Shown: in pieces, positions 9,308 through 18,803 of the stretch
How positions within the stretch are numbered: the stretch's first letter is position 1
Layout: every line of letters starts with the position of its first letter
From: Nitrospirota bacterium
GTDB lineage: Bacteria; Nitrospirota; Nitrospiria; JACQBZ01
NCBI GenBank assembly: GCA_016200255.1
Contig: JACQFA010000033.1
Coordinates: 1-50,152, forward strand
DNA length: 50,152 nucleotides
Direction: 5' to 3'
Program-made: the position numbers and the translations under genes
The notes under the pieces: generated by a model
Database searches by the model: none
What the model was told of the DNA's origin: nothing
The model's input: the letters and a program-made list of their open reading frames with translations, nothing else

Positions 9308-11127
9308 TGATTTCGATCGCCGCGTTTTTTCTTTCCGGGTGCGGAGCCGCGGTTCATTCCCTCGTCGACCCGTTGAAGGGAAACCAGCCCTATGATTCGG
9401 CCGAGGGGGATCAGCCCATGGATCTTCGCGAGGGTAAGCCGGTTTATATCTGGCCCGTCGCCTCTCCGGATGGAAAACGCATCGCATTTGTTTCGAGTCG
9501 CGACGGCAACACCGAGCTGTATGTGATGAACGCGGATGGATCGAACCCGGTGAACCTGACCCGGAACCGGGCCGAGGACGGCAACGGCAGCTATGCCTGG
9601 TCGCCGGACGGCGGCCGGATCGTCTTCTCTTCCCGTCGCAGCGGTCACTGGGAGATTTATACCGTCAAGCCCGACGGCCGGGATCTTCGGCGCGTGACGA
9701 ATTTCCCGGCGCAGAATTATAACCCCGTCTGGTCCCCGGACGGCCAGTGGCTGGCTTTTGCGTCAAACCGCACCGGAACCTGGAAGATCTACCGCGTCCA
9801 TCCGGACGGGACGGGCCTGCAGGCCCTGACGGCCAGTCCAAAGGACAATGACGCGCCGGTCTATTCCCCGGATGGCAATTTTCTGGCCTTCATCTCGAAT
9901 CGAAACGGAAGCTGGGACATCTTTCGCATCCCCTCCAACGGCGGCGAGACCGTGGTCCTGGCCGATTACCCTTCGGATGAAGATCACCCGCGCTGGTCCT
10001 CCGATGGACAACGAATCATTTTTGAATCGAATAAGGACGGCCACTGGGATGTCTACACGATGCGATCGGACGGGACGGATCTCATTCAACTGACGCTGAC
10101 GCCGGCGGCGGAGTCCAGCCCGGTCTACTCTCCGGACATGAGACACGTGGCGTTCGCCTCCTACCGAGACGGGAATCCGGAAATCTATGTCATGAACTCG
10201 GACGGTTCCGGTCAAACCCGGTTGACGTTTAACCCCGCGAACGATATCTGCCCTTATTGGTCTCCGGACGGGACAAAGATTTACTTCTCGTCGAACCGCG
10301 GAGGACACGATGAGATTTATGCGATCCGGATGGCGGATTATCAGGAGATCGCCGTCAGCGCCCCCTCCAATGAGGAAGGCGCTCACGGCATGGGCGGCTA
10401 TTTTGAAGAGCATCCCACCTGGTCGAAAGACGGCCGTCAGATCCTGTTTGCGGCCGGCCGCGACCGAAGCCGAGAATGGTATCGGATGGACCTTGAGGCC
10501 GGCCGGGTTGAGCGCGCGGATGCCGGCGAGTTCGGTGAGCGGATGCACGGCCATGCCGCCAGAAATCATGGGGCGGAGATGCCGCCGGATGCGGTTCTGT
10601 CCCATGATGGAAACTGGATTGCGTTTGAATCCAACCGCGACGGCAATTGGGAAATCTATCTCTCGGCCCCCGATGGTTCGGACCCTGTGCGGTTGACGAC
10701 GGCCCCCGGGGCGGACATTCAGCCGGCCTGGTCTCCGGACGACCGCCGGATTGCGTTTACCTCGCACCGCGACGGGGGTTCGGCCATTTACGTGATGGAC
10801 CGGGACGGTCGAAACGAGAAACCCGTCGTACAATATCCTTCCGCACGGCTGCCGGTCTGGTCGCCGGACGGGGAGAGCCTCTATTTTGTCTCCGAACGGA
10901 ACGGGCATGACGAATTGTACCGGAAGAGTCTGGTCACGGGAGAAGCGGTTTCATTGACGCCGTCGGGCACGAAAATCGGCACGCAGATCTGGCATCCGAC
11001 CATCAGCCCGGACGGCCGGTGGCTGGCTTATGTGACGAACGCGACGGGTGAATACCGGGTCTGGATCTCCGACTCAAGCGGCGCCAGGCGGCGTCTGCTG
11101 ACGAAGGCGATCGAGGTGCGTCCATGA
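9286..11127 (+). CDS. Double-length PD40 beta-propeller lipoprotein (about 12 repeats)
   Basis: At 613 residues this is nearly twice the size of the other PD40 genes. GTG 9286 lies seven bases after AAGGAG and overlaps the previous gene by 22 nt; it yields a short signal peptide with an LSGC lipobox near residue 19. About twelve PD40 units follow. The seventh and eighth, near residues 345-440, are degenerate and carry a Gly/His-rich insertion ([25 protein letters not shown]) that looks like a linker between two propellers. The stop overlaps the next start (ATGA at 11124). Probably a fusion of two neighbouring propeller genes. Metal binding by the His-rich linker is possible but unproven. Confidence 0.85.
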   Translation: MALLVAVMISIAAFFLSGCGAAVHSLVDPLKGNQPYDSAEGDQPMDLREGKPVYIWPVASPDGKRIAFVSSRDGNTELYVMNADGSNPVNLTRNRAEDGNGSYAWSPDGGRIVFSSRRSGHWEIYTVKPDGRDLRRVTNFPAQNYNPVWSPDGQWLAFASNRTGTWKIYRVHPDGTGLQALTASPKDNDAPVYSPDGNFLAFISNRNGSWDIFRIPSNGGETVVLADYPSDEDHPRWSSDGQRIIFESNKDGHWDVYTMRSDGTDLIQLTLTPAAESSPVYSPDMRHVAFASYRDGNPEIYVMNSDGSGQTRLTFNPANDICPYWSPDGTKIYFSSNRGGHDEIYAIRMADYQEIAVSAPSNEEGAHGMGGYFEEHPTWSKDGRQILFAAGRDRSREWYRMDLEAGRVERADAGEFGERMHGHAARNHGAEMPPDAVLSHDGNWIAFESNRDGNWEIYLSAPDGSDPVRLTTAPGADIQPAWSPDDRRIAFTSHRDGGSAIYVMDRDGRNEKPVVQYPSARLPVWSPDGESLYFVSERNGHDELYRKSLVTGEAVSLTPSGTKIGTQIWHPTISPDGRWLAYVTNATGEYRVWISDSSGARRRLLTKAIEVRP

Positions 11128-11951
11128 CAGGGAGGCTTCGGATTCCCATCGCCGTCGTTCTTGCCATGCTGGTCCTTTGGGGCTGCGGCGGAGGGGTTCC
11201 CAACGTGCGGATCGACAAGGGCTATCCCGATTTCCGGTTGGCCCGCGCCATCATGGGAGAGCACCCCCCCATGCGACTGGCCGTATGGGGACGAACCGGT
11301 TATGCCATTCCGGAGGACTTGAATGAGGTCTTCGTTTTGGATCTGGAGGGGCGTCGGATCCGGAAGCGCATTGCGGTCGGAACCAATCCGATGGGAATCG
11401 TCGTGACACCCGACGGCCGGTTCACGCTGGTGACGAATCACCACTCGGGGGAACTGTCGATCATCGAGAATAGTCGGGGCGAGGTATCGAGAACCCTGGA
11501 TCTGGGCCGTAACCCTTGCGGCATCGCGCTCTCTCCGGAGGGTTCCCGGGTTTATATCACCCATCACGGCGGCAACAGCGTTTCAGTCCTGTCGATCCCC
11601 TCGTTTGAGAGAATTGCCCAAATCGAGGTTGGGACAGGTCCGATGGCCGCGGCCGTGACGCCCGATGGACGGCATGTTTTGGTCGTCAACGAGGCCTCGA
11701 ACGATGTTTCGGTCGTGGAGACGGAGGGATGGAAGACCGTATCCACCATCCCGGCGGGCCGTTCCCCCAAAGGCGTGGCGATTTCTCCCGATGGTCAATG
11801 GGCCTATGTGGCGAACAGCGGGTCCGATTCTCTCACCGTGATCGATGTGCGACGATGGTCGGTGGTGCGAACGATTCCTTTGAAGGAGAGTCCGGCTCAT
11901 GTGGACATCGCGCCCTACGGTCCGGCTCAGTATCGTTTGGTGGTTTGGTAG
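11124..11951 (+). CDS. YVTN-repeat beta-propeller lipoprotein, short
   Basis: A 275-residue protein with a signal peptide and LWGC lipobox at about residue 22. Only five clear YVTN units are visible plus an irregular first unit ([17 protein letters not shown]) and a short C-terminal strand (YRLVVW), so the propeller has about six blades or is completed in an unusual way. Typical motifs are [20 protein letters not shown] and [16 protein letters not shown]. It is coupled to the preceding PD40 gene by an ATGA overlap and followed by a 61-nt gap. Shorter than the other YVTN genes of the cluster (317-365 residues). Confidence 0.83.
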   Translation: MTGRLRIPIAVVLAMLVLWGCGGGVPNVRIDKGYPDFRLARAIMGEHPPMRLAVWGRTGYAIPEDLNEVFVLDLEGRRIRKRIAVGTNPMGIVVTPDGRFTLVTNHHSGELSIIENSRGEVSRTLDLGRNPCGIALSPEGSRVYITHHGGNSVSVLSIPSFERIAQIEVGTGPMAAAVTPDGRHVLVVNEASNDVSVVETEGWKTVSTIPAGRSPKGVAISPDGQWAYVANSGSDSLTVIDVRRWSVVRTIPLKESPAHVDIAPYGPAQYRLVVW

Positions 11952-12012
11952 TGTAAGGGAAGGTTCGGTTCGCGGGTCCCGGCCTGAGGGTTGTTCAAGA
12001 GGAGGATGACGA

Positions 12013-13092
12013 ATGAAGATGGGGCGACAGTTCTTTGGGGGCGTGATCGGAGCCATGGTTTTTTTAGGAGTGATCGGCTGCAGTCAGGTTATGACGCCGC
12101 CCGCCAGGACGACTGCGGAAATCTCCGCCCAGGACAGCCCGGATCGGAATTTCAAGCTGTTTTTCATCTCATACCGGGACGGCACCCGCGAGCTGTACAT
12201 GATGGAGCCGGACGGAAGCCATCAGACCCGGTTGACCCGGAACATGGGCCAGGTGGATTATGCCGTGGCTTCCCCGGATGAAAAGCGGGCGGTCTACGTG
12301 ACGGACGGCGATGGAAACCGCGAGATCTACCGGATCAATACAGACGGTTCGAACCGGGTGCGGCTCACGAACAACCACGCGGACGATTATGCGCCCCGAT
12401 GGTCGCCGGATGGGAAGCGGATCGTCTTTATCTCGGAGCGGGACGGCAACGGCGAGGTTTACATCATGAATGATGACGGGACGAACCAGACCCGTCTGAC
12501 CCATACCGCGGGGATGGAGGATGATCCGCAGTGGCTGCCTCATGGAAACAAGATCGCCTTTACCTCCAATCGGGACGGCAATGAAGAGATTTACGTGATG
12601 AACTCGGACGGCTCCGACCAACGGAACCTGACCCACAATCGCGCGGAGGACTGGAATCCGTTCTGGTCGCCGGACGGGACCCGGATCGGATTCGTCTCGA
12701 CCCGCGACGGCAACCGCGAGATTTATGCGATGAATGCCGACGGCTCCAATCCGACGAACCTGACGCGCAATCCGGCCGATGATGGGAGCGGGATGTTTAC
12801 CTGGTCCTCGGACGGCAAGATGCTGCCGTTCGTGACGAACCGCAATGGACGGCGCGAGATCTTTATCATGAACGCGGACGGTTCGAATCCGCGGAACCTG
12901 ACCAACACACCCGACGCGGATGAAGACGACCCGGTCTGGCTTCCGGACGGCCGCATCCTGTTCCTGACGAACCGGGATGGGAACTGGGAACTGTATACCA
13001 TGAACCGGGACGGTTCCGGGGTGACCAATCTGACCAATAATCCGGCCGACGACACGCGGGGAATCCGGCTGAGTCCAGGTCCGAAATCATAG
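12013..13092 (+). CDS. PD40/TolB-like beta-propeller lipoprotein (tandem paralogue 1)
   Basis: A 359-residue lipoprotein; GAGGAGG lies upstream of ATG 12013 and the signal ends in VIGC near residue 24, followed by Ser. Seven PD40 units follow. The second is SPDEKRAVYVTDGDGNREIY, the third and sixth use WLPHG and WLPDG in place of WSPDG, and the fifth has a short insertion (ADDGSGMFTW). The same irregularities, in the same order, occur in the next gene, which marks the two as a recent tandem duplication. The 61-nt gap before the gene may mark a subunit of the operon; no convincing promoter is seen. Confidence 0.86.
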   Translation: MKMGRQFFGGVIGAMVFLGVIGCSQVMTPPARTTAEISAQDSPDRNFKLFFISYRDGTRELYMMEPDGSHQTRLTRNMGQVDYAVASPDEKRAVYVTDGDGNREIYRINTDGSNRVRLTNNHADDYAPRWSPDGKRIVFISERDGNGEVYIMNDDGTNQTRLTHTAGMEDDPQWLPHGNKIAFTSNRDGNEEIYVMNSDGSDQRNLTHNRAEDWNPFWSPDGTRIGFVSTRDGNREIYAMNADGSNPTNLTRNPADDGSGMFTWSSDGKMLPFVTNRNGRREIFIMNADGSNPRNLTNTPDADEDDPVWLPDGRILFLTNRDGNWELYTMNRDGSGVTNLTNNPADDTRGIRLSPGPKS

Positions 13093-13105
13093 GGTGGAGG
13101 GTGTT

Positions 13106-14203
13106 ATGAAAAAAATGCGCGTGTGGGGCGGGATCGCGATCATCGCCGGTCTGTTCATCTCGGCCTGCGGGGGGCAGCCGTTCGGGATGAGCGGAATCCT
13201 GGGGGGGCCGGCCAAGCCCAAGATCATCATCCCACGAGAGACCAAGGACTATAAGATCTACTTCTCATCCAATCGCACCGGTGGCCGGGAGCTGTTCCGG
13301 ATGGATCCGGACGGCGAACACCAGATCCGGTTGACGAACAGCAACGGGTCCAAATATTTTGCCGTCGTGACGCTGGACGGCAGCCGGGTCGTCTATGTGA
13401 ACAACGATCAGGGAAAGCGGGACATCTATTCGATGGCGGCGGATGGGACCGATCAGCGGCGGTTGACCCGCACCGGAACGGATGAATTCCCCCGATGGTC
13501 TCCCGACAAGAAAAAAATCATCTTCGTCTCGGCGCGGGACGGGAACCGCGAGGTTTACATCATGAACGCCGACGGTTCCGATCAAACCCGGATGACCCGG
13601 TCGGAAAACGAGCAGTCGGACGCCAAATGGTCGCCGGATGGGACCCGGATCGCCTTCACATCGACGAGCGCGAACGGGGATGAAGATATCTATCTCATGA
13701 ACGCCGACGGCACCGGCCAGCGGAATCTTACGAACATCCCCGGTCTGGACTGGAATCCGTTCTGGTCGCCGGACGGGACGCGGATTGGATTCGTCTCGAC
13801 CCGCGACGGCAACCGGGAGATTTATGCGATGAACCCCGACGGTTCCCATCCGACGAACCTGACGCGCAACCCGGCGGACGACGGGAGCGGGATGTTTACC
13901 TGGTCGATGGACGGACGGTTGCTTCCGTTTGTGACGGTACGCGACGGCAACCGGGAGATCTATATCATGAATTCAGACGGATCGAATCCCCGAAACCTGA
14001 CCCATACGCCCAAGGCCGAAGAGGATGATCCGGTCTGGCTTCCGGACGGCCGCATCCTGTTCGTCACCAACCGCGACGGGAACTGGGAGCTGTATGCGAT
14101 GAACCGGGACGGTTCGGGGACGGTCAACCTGACCCATAATCCGGCCGACGATATGCGCAGTCTGGTGACCTATAACGAAAGCGGGCTGGACCGGAAGAAT
14201 TAA
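13106..14203 (+). CDS. PD40/TolB-like beta-propeller lipoprotein (tandem paralogue 2)
   Basis: A 365-residue lipoprotein. ATG 13106 follows GGAGGG at good spacing; GTG 13094 is in frame but lacks a suitable site. The lipobox is ISACGG near residue 23. Seven PD40 units match those of the upstream paralogue in order and in their irregularities, including RIGFVSTRDGNREIYAMN and DDGSGMFTWS. Blades 5 to 7 are nearly identical between the two genes, while blades 1 and 2 and the signal peptides have diverged. The C-terminal tail (YNESGLDRKN) is unique. Confidence 0.86.
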   Translation: MKKMRVWGGIAIIAGLFISACGGQPFGMSGILGGPAKPKIIIPRETKDYKIYFSSNRTGGRELFRMDPDGEHQIRLTNSNGSKYFAVVTLDGSRVVYVNNDQGKRDIYSMAADGTDQRRLTRTGTDEFPRWSPDKKKIIFVSARDGNREVYIMNADGSDQTRMTRSENEQSDAKWSPDGTRIAFTSTSANGDEDIYLMNADGTGQRNLTNIPGLDWNPFWSPDGTRIGFVSTRDGNREIYAMNPDGSHPTNLTRNPADDGSGMFTWSMDGRLLPFVTVRDGNREIYIMNSDGSNPRNLTHTPKAEEDDPVWLPDGRILFVTNRDGNWELYAMNRDGSGTVNLTHNPADDMRSLVTYNESGLDRKN

Positions 14204-14217
14204 TTTGGAAGAACAGG

Positions 14218-15651
14218 ATGGCTCAAATGAAATGGTTTGCTAATCCCTCGCAACTCCGGTTTCCCGTCTTGGCGGCTACGGCCTTCATCGTCGCTTCCAT
14301 GGGAGTTGCTCTTCGGGCCGAGCCTCCCGCGGACATGCGGCCGCCTTCTCCAAAGACTCCGGAGAGTGCCCAACCCTTTTCATCCCCCGCCGGTTTTAAT
14401 CCCAACCACCGCATCACGGATGCGGGCCGCCGGTCCTACTGGGCGCACACCTTTTCTTCCGGGGCGCACAGTGTGGCGGTGCATGGAGGGGACGTCTACG
14501 CGGTTTGGTACGATGTTCGAAACGGGGATTCCGATGCTTTTTTCGCCAAGAGCGCCGATGGGGGGATGACCTTCGGCCCGAATGTTCGGGTGAATGACGA
14601 CACGGGCAAGGCCAGGCAGTACAAACCCAGTCTCGGGCTGGACGCCGCCGGCGGGATCTATATTATCTGGCGGGATGATCGGAGGGGCCATGCCGACATC
14701 TTTTTTGCCCGGAGCGGGGACGGGGGAAAGACCTTCAGCAAAAACCGTCTGCTCAACGACGACACCGGCTGGGCCTATCAGGGCAATCCGGCCATCGGGG
14801 TCTCTCCCGAAGGGAACGTCTACGCGGCCTGGTCGGACGATCGCAACGGCCAGGGGGACATTTACTTTACGGCCAGCCGCGATCGGGGAAGAACCTTTGA
14901 TCGAAACCTCCGCTTGAATGACGATGCGGGTCGTTCCGTTCAGTCGCACCCCACCGTGGGCGCCGGCGCGGGCGGTCTGGTCGTCGTGGCCTGGGAGGAT
15001 TTTCGCAACGGCCGTTCCGAGGTATACTTAAGCAGAAGCACGGACGGCGGGAAAACGTTTGAGCCCAATCGGAGAGTGGTCTCCGGGGCGGATGGAACGG
15101 TCCGGGTCTCTCCCAGCATCGCGGTCGCGCCGAACGGCCGGGTCGCCCTCGCCTGGTCCCAGTTCAAGCCTCAATCAGTGCAGCTGGATCCTCCCGATGC
15201 CGCCAAAGGTGAAACGCTCTGGTGGGAGAAGGTCCGGCAGGGGGACGCGGACATTTATTTGGCCGTCAGCACCGACGGCGGAGCCCATTTCGGTCCGCCG
15301 GTGCAGGTGAACGATGATTCTTCCGGGAAGGCCCAGGCGTTTCCCTCGGTGGCGATGGACGATTCGGGTGGGGTTTATCTCGCCTGGGAGGATTTTCGGG
15401 AGGGTCAGCCGAACATTTATTATTCGGCCATGCCCCATCCCGAGAGCACGGTGGGTTTCGTTCCCAATCAAAAAGTGAATGAAGATACCGGCCCGGCCCG
15501 GCGGTCCCATCCCAGTCTGGCGGTCGATACGAACGGCAGGCCCTACTTTCTCTGGACGGACGGCCGCGGCAATCCGTTTGCATCCTCTCCGGGGGCGGAT
15601 GACGGTACGGAGGAAGAAGGCAATGATGTCTTCTTTACCACGACCCGGTGA
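14218..15651 (+). CDS. Exported sialidase-like Asp-box beta-propeller
   Basis: A 477-residue protein with a signal peptide (basic start, A-rich core, likely cleavage after LRA near residue 34) and no lipobox. The mature part has repeated Asp boxes of the form S-x-DGG-x-TF (SADGGMTF, SGDGGKTF, STDGGKTF, STDGGAHF), each followed by a VNDD-T/S-G segment and a W-x-DxR-G-x-x-D-IYF strand. These are BNR-type repeats of the sialidase superfamily fold. The catalytic Arg triad, Tyr/Glu and Asp of sialidases cannot be recognised, so enzymatic activity is not claimed. A Pro-rich linker follows the signal. ATG 14227 is an alternative start. Gaps are 14 nt before and 32 nt after the gene. Confidence 0.8.
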   Translation: MAQMKWFANPSQLRFPVLAATAFIVASMGVALRAEPPADMRPPSPKTPESAQPFSSPAGFNPNHRITDAGRRSYWAHTFSSGAHSVAVHGGDVYAVWYDVRNGDSDAFFAKSADGGMTFGPNVRVNDDTGKARQYKPSLGLDAAGGIYIIWRDDRRGHADIFFARSGDGGKTFSKNRLLNDDTGWAYQGNPAIGVSPEGNVYAAWSDDRNGQGDIYFTASRDRGRTFDRNLRLNDDAGRSVQSHPTVGAGAGGLVVVAWEDFRNGRSEVYLSRSTDGGKTFEPNRRVVSGADGTVRVSPSIAVAPNGRVALAWSQFKPQSVQLDPPDAAKGETLWWEKVRQGDADIYLAVSTDGGAHFGPPVQVNDDSSGKAQAFPSVAMDDSGGVYLAWEDFREGQPNIYYSAMPHPESTVGFVPNQKVNEDTGPARRSHPSLAVDTNGRPYFLWTDGRGNPFASSPGADDGTEEEGNDVFFTTTR

Positions 15652-15683
15652 GTGAGACGGCCCAATCACGAGAGGCTCGTTCC

Positions 15684-18600
15684 ATGGAACGTGAGAACAA
15701 ACCCTATCGCCTTTCCGGCTTGATCGGTCTGCTTCTTTTAGCGGGTTGCGGCTTTAGTTCGCAGTCGTCCCCGCAAACCGAGGGGGGTGGCCTAACCAGC
15801 AAAAGCTGGTCGGCGCCTTCGACGACCCAGTTGGATGCGGGGCAGGGGTTTGTGGTGGATCAGAAAGTGGCCGTGGAGCCGGACGGGGGTGGAACGGCCA
15901 TCGCGGTCTGGATTGAGCAGTCGGATCTCGACCCGTTTGATACACTGCCCGCGATCTATCATCTTTATGCCCGCCAATACCACACCGCGGCCGGCATTTG
16001 CGGCAGTGCGTGCTGGGAGCCGGCCACGCTGATCGATACGGGGAGTCTTCAGTTTCCGGTCTGGGTACCGCAGATCGCGATGGATGATAACGGGGATGCG
16101 ATCGCAGTCTGGCAACAGGGAGATGGAACGGCCTCGCGTGTGTACGCGCGTCGTTTCAGCGGGGGGACCTGGGCCGTTTCAGCGGATCTTCTGGACAGCG
16201 GGGGCGGTGCGGCCTCTCCGAGTATCGCGGTGGAACCCGATGGGGGCGGGACCGCGATGGTGACGTATGAGCGGTTTGACAGCACACGGTCTCAGTGGCG
16301 GGTGTATGCAAAGCGTCGGACGGGAGGTATTGGAGTAGGCGGCGTTTGGGGATCTGAGACGGACATTGGTGCGGGCACGATCTGCTGCTCGGTGATGCCG
16401 GTTGACTTTAACGATTCTGAAAATCAAGATTTAGGGCAGTGGACCTCCATCGCCGTGGACAGCGGGGGGGCCATTCATATCAGTTATTATGACACGCGGG
16501 ATGTGAACACGAACAATGGAGCGCTGCGGTATGTCACCAGCGGGAGCCCACCGGTGGTGGTGGATGCCCCTGCCGGCGGTAACGTCGGTCAGTACACGAG
16601 CATTGCGGTGAGTTCGACGGGTGTCGTTCATATCAGCTACTATGATCAGACAAATGCAGCGCTGAAGTACGCCACCTGCAGCGCGACCTGTACGAACCCT
16701 GCCAACTGGACCGCGATCACGGTGGACAAGCCCGCCAACAATGTCGGTCAGTACACGAGCATTGCGGTGAGCTCGACGGGGGTGCTGCACATCAGCTACT
16801 GGGATTCCAATGCCCAAGATCTCAAATATGCGACCTGTAGCGCGACCTGCACCAATCCGGCGAACTGGACCAAGATCGCCGTGGATACCACGGGTAACGT
16901 CGGTCAGTACACCGGCATTGCGGTGAGCTCCACGGGTGTCGTTCATATCAGCTACTACGATCAGACAAATGTAGCGCTGAAGTATGCGACCTGTACCAGC
17001 GGCTGCACTGTGGTGGCCAACTGGAGCATGGTCACAGCGGACAAGGCGGCCGGTTCAACTCAGACTTTGGGCGATTACACCAGCATTGCGGTGGATGGGG
17101 ATGGGACGCCGCACATCAGCTATCATGCCGACTACAAGGCCCAGGATAAGGATATATTTGGTCTGAGGTATGCGACCTTCATCATCGGGAAGCAGTCGCA
17201 CGGTCCACAGGTCGTGATGGACAATAGCGGCGATGCCATGGCGACCTTTATTCAATCAGTGCAGGGAATCTGCTACGGAATCCAGGTTGGAAATAACGAT
17301 AATCTGACCCAGCCCGGTGAAACGACTCCTGCTGGGCAGCAGGGCAGGGAGACCATCATCCCTTTGCCGACGGCGCGTTGTGGGGATGATCGGCTGATCG
17401 CGAACCGATTTGAGGCCTCCACGGCGAGCTGGCAGAGTCCGGGGCCCAGCGACATCACCCCTCAAGTCACGCTCGCCAGTGGGCTGGCCGACTGCTTCAA
17501 TCAGAACATGGATGGGTCTCAAGGACAGGGCCTTGATGTCGCGATCAATGCCTTCTCAAGCGCCTGCGTGGATGTAAGTGAAGTGCGGCTGGTCATGGAT
17601 CGGACGGGGGTGGCCTTTGTAGCATTTAAGACAGTTGAACTCAACTGGGCCGAGCAGACCTTCGATTCCGGTGGATCGGATCAGCAAAACATCGGACAGA
17701 ATTGCCGCCAAAACAATCAATGCGACAGCAATACCACCTTCAATCATGAGGAGATTCATATCAATGCGCGGCAGTTTTCGACTCCTGCTACTGCGGCGAA
17801 CTGTGACTCAACGGCTGGAGGTAACGGGAAGTTTCCGAGCAAATGCTGGAGTCCGAATAAACTTCTGGCCCGATGGTTCTTTTATGCAAGTAGAGATGAA
17901 GCCAACCCCTCTAATACCACCCCGATCATCGCCCAGAACTGCGGGTCGGGGAATAATTTCACGAATGCCGAGGATGCGTCCAACCCCGGTGCGTTCATTA
18001 TGAACTGCAACTTCAGCGGAATAAACCTATCGGTCGAGCCGGATGGGGGAGGGACGGCGTTTATAACGGCCGAGCGGTACTCCAGCCCGACGTCCAGTGC
18101 GGCCAATGCGGTTTCGGATATCGTGGCCTTCCGGTTTGACGGTACCTTATGGAACCGCTGGACGGGTACGGCCTTCAGCCGGGTGGAGGATTCGGGGACT
18201 GCAAGCGGAGGGGGCGGTAACAATCTGCAGGATAACTCGAAGTCGTGGACGGCCAATGAGTGGGCAGGGGGACTCGTCCTGATCACCGGGGGAACCGGGG
18301 CGGGTCAACTGCGGGAGGTTTCCTCCAATAGCAACAACCAGCTGACGACAGCTACGCGATGGGTTAACAATCTCCAGCCTGCCAATGGCTCCACGTACCA
18401 GGTCTTGAGTGGTTATGATCCGGACACCTTGGGGCCGATCGATACGGGGAGCCCGAATGCCTTCGACCCGAAGGTCGGGATGGATAATGCAGGCAATGCC
18501 GTAACCGTCTGGACTCAGAAGGACGGCACGGGAAAGTGGCGGATCTACAGCCAGTGCTACGCTAATTCGATTGCTGCGCCTAATACCTGTGGCGCGGTGG

Positions 18601-18779
18601 CTACAGGTTGGCAGACGGTTCAGATCATTGATGGGAACGTGAATGGACATGATCATTATTTCAGTCCCGCGTTAGACATGGCGAATCCGGGTGGGGCCGG
18701 AACCAGCGCCTGGGTGCTGTTTGACGGGTTCACATGGTCGACTGTCACGAACCGTCTGTATGGCACTCAGGGGCCGTGA
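15684..18779 (+). CDS. Giant repeat-rich surface lipoprotein, 1031 residues
   Basis: The largest protein of the cluster. ATG 15684 gives a signal peptide ending in LLAGCG (about residue 21); GTG 15648 would overlap the previous stop but adds a hydrophilic N-terminus. Residues 30-250 contain A-V-x-x-W repeats (AIAVWIEQ, AVEPDGGGTA). Residues 250-500 hold five tandem HISYYD units. Later come Cys-rich stretches and more EPDGGGTA motifs. Near residues 845-905 is a segment of the type SKSWTANEWAGG followed by TGGTGAGQLREV, a module I associate with phage tail and adhesin proteins. The Cys content suggests disulfides. Adhesin-like or scaffold role is an inference. Confidence 0.8.
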   Translation: MERENKPYRLSGLIGLLLLAGCGFSSQSSPQTEGGGLTSKSWSAPSTTQLDAGQGFVVDQKVAVEPDGGGTAIAVWIEQSDLDPFDTLPAIYHLYARQYHTAAGICGSACWEPATLIDTGSLQFPVWVPQIAMDDNGDAIAVWQQGDGTASRVYARRFSGGTWAVSADLLDSGGGAASPSIAVEPDGGGTAMVTYERFDSTRSQWRVYAKRRTGGIGVGGVWGSETDIGAGTICCSVMPVDFNDSENQDLGQWTSIAVDSGGAIHISYYDTRDVNTNNGALRYVTSGSPPVVVDAPAGGNVGQYTSIAVSSTGVVHISYYDQTNAALKYATCSATCTNPANWTAITVDKPANNVGQYTSIAVSSTGVLHISYWDSNAQDLKYATCSATCTNPANWTKIAVDTTGNVGQYTGIAVSSTGVVHISYYDQTNVALKYATCTSGCTVVANWSMVTADKAAGSTQTLGDYTSIAVDGDGTPHISYHADYKAQDKDIFGLRYATFIIGKQSHGPQVVMDNSGDAMATFIQSVQGICYGIQVGNNDNLTQPGETTPAGQQGRETIIPLPTARCGDDRLIANRFEASTASWQSPGPSDITPQVTLASGLADCFNQNMDGSQGQGLDVAINAFSSACVDVSEVRLVMDRTGVAFVAFKTVELNWAEQTFDSGGSDQQNIGQNCRQNNQCDSNTTFNHEEIHINARQFSTPATAANCDSTAGGNGKFPSKCWSPNKLLARWFFYASRDEANPSNTTPIIAQNCGSGNNFTNAEDASNPGAFIMNCNFSGINLSVEPDGGGTAFITAERYSSPTSSAANAVSDIVAFRFDGTLWNRWTGTAFSRVEDSGTASGGGGNNLQDNSKSWTANEWAGGLVLITGGTGAGQLREVSSNSNNQLTTATRWVNNLQPANGSTYQVLSGYDPDTLGPIDTGSPNAFDPKVGMDNAGNAVTVWTQKDGTGKWRIYSQCYANSIAAPNTCGAVATGWQTVQIIDGNVNGHDHYFSPALDMANPGGAGTSAWVLFDGFTWSTVTNRLYGTQGP
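16431..17066 (+). repeat. Four tandem 51-56-codon DNA repeats inside the giant lipoprotein gene
   Basis: Units begin at 16431, 16584, 16743 and 16899, with a diverged fifth from 17067. Periods are 153, 159, 156 and 168 nt, all multiples of three. The second to fourth units share long nearly identical tracts encoding GQYTSIAVSSTGVVHISYYD. Each encodes one blade with a paired-Cys loop (CSATCTNPANW). In-frame expansion or contraction by recombination is expected. Confidence 0.9.
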
Positions 18780-18803
18780 GGAAGTCAATGAGGAGGGAAC
18801 AGC

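Noticed and set aside
9763..10908. Long antisense open frames under the propeller genes (also 6020-7009, 2962-3777, 20083-21057) and under gpmI (46495-47646).
   Set aside because: They mirror codon patterns of GC-rich genes on the other strand, carry no domains or signals, and overlap well-supported genes completely.
701..14203. Regular repeats of about 130 bp resembling a CRISPR or satellite array.
   Set aside because: The periodicity is in frame and encodes 43-residue PD40 blades with variable codons; there are no identical short repeats with spacers.
14218..15651. A functional sialidase.
   Set aside because: Asp boxes are structural only; the catalytic Arg triad, nucleophilic Tyr and acid Asp could not be located.
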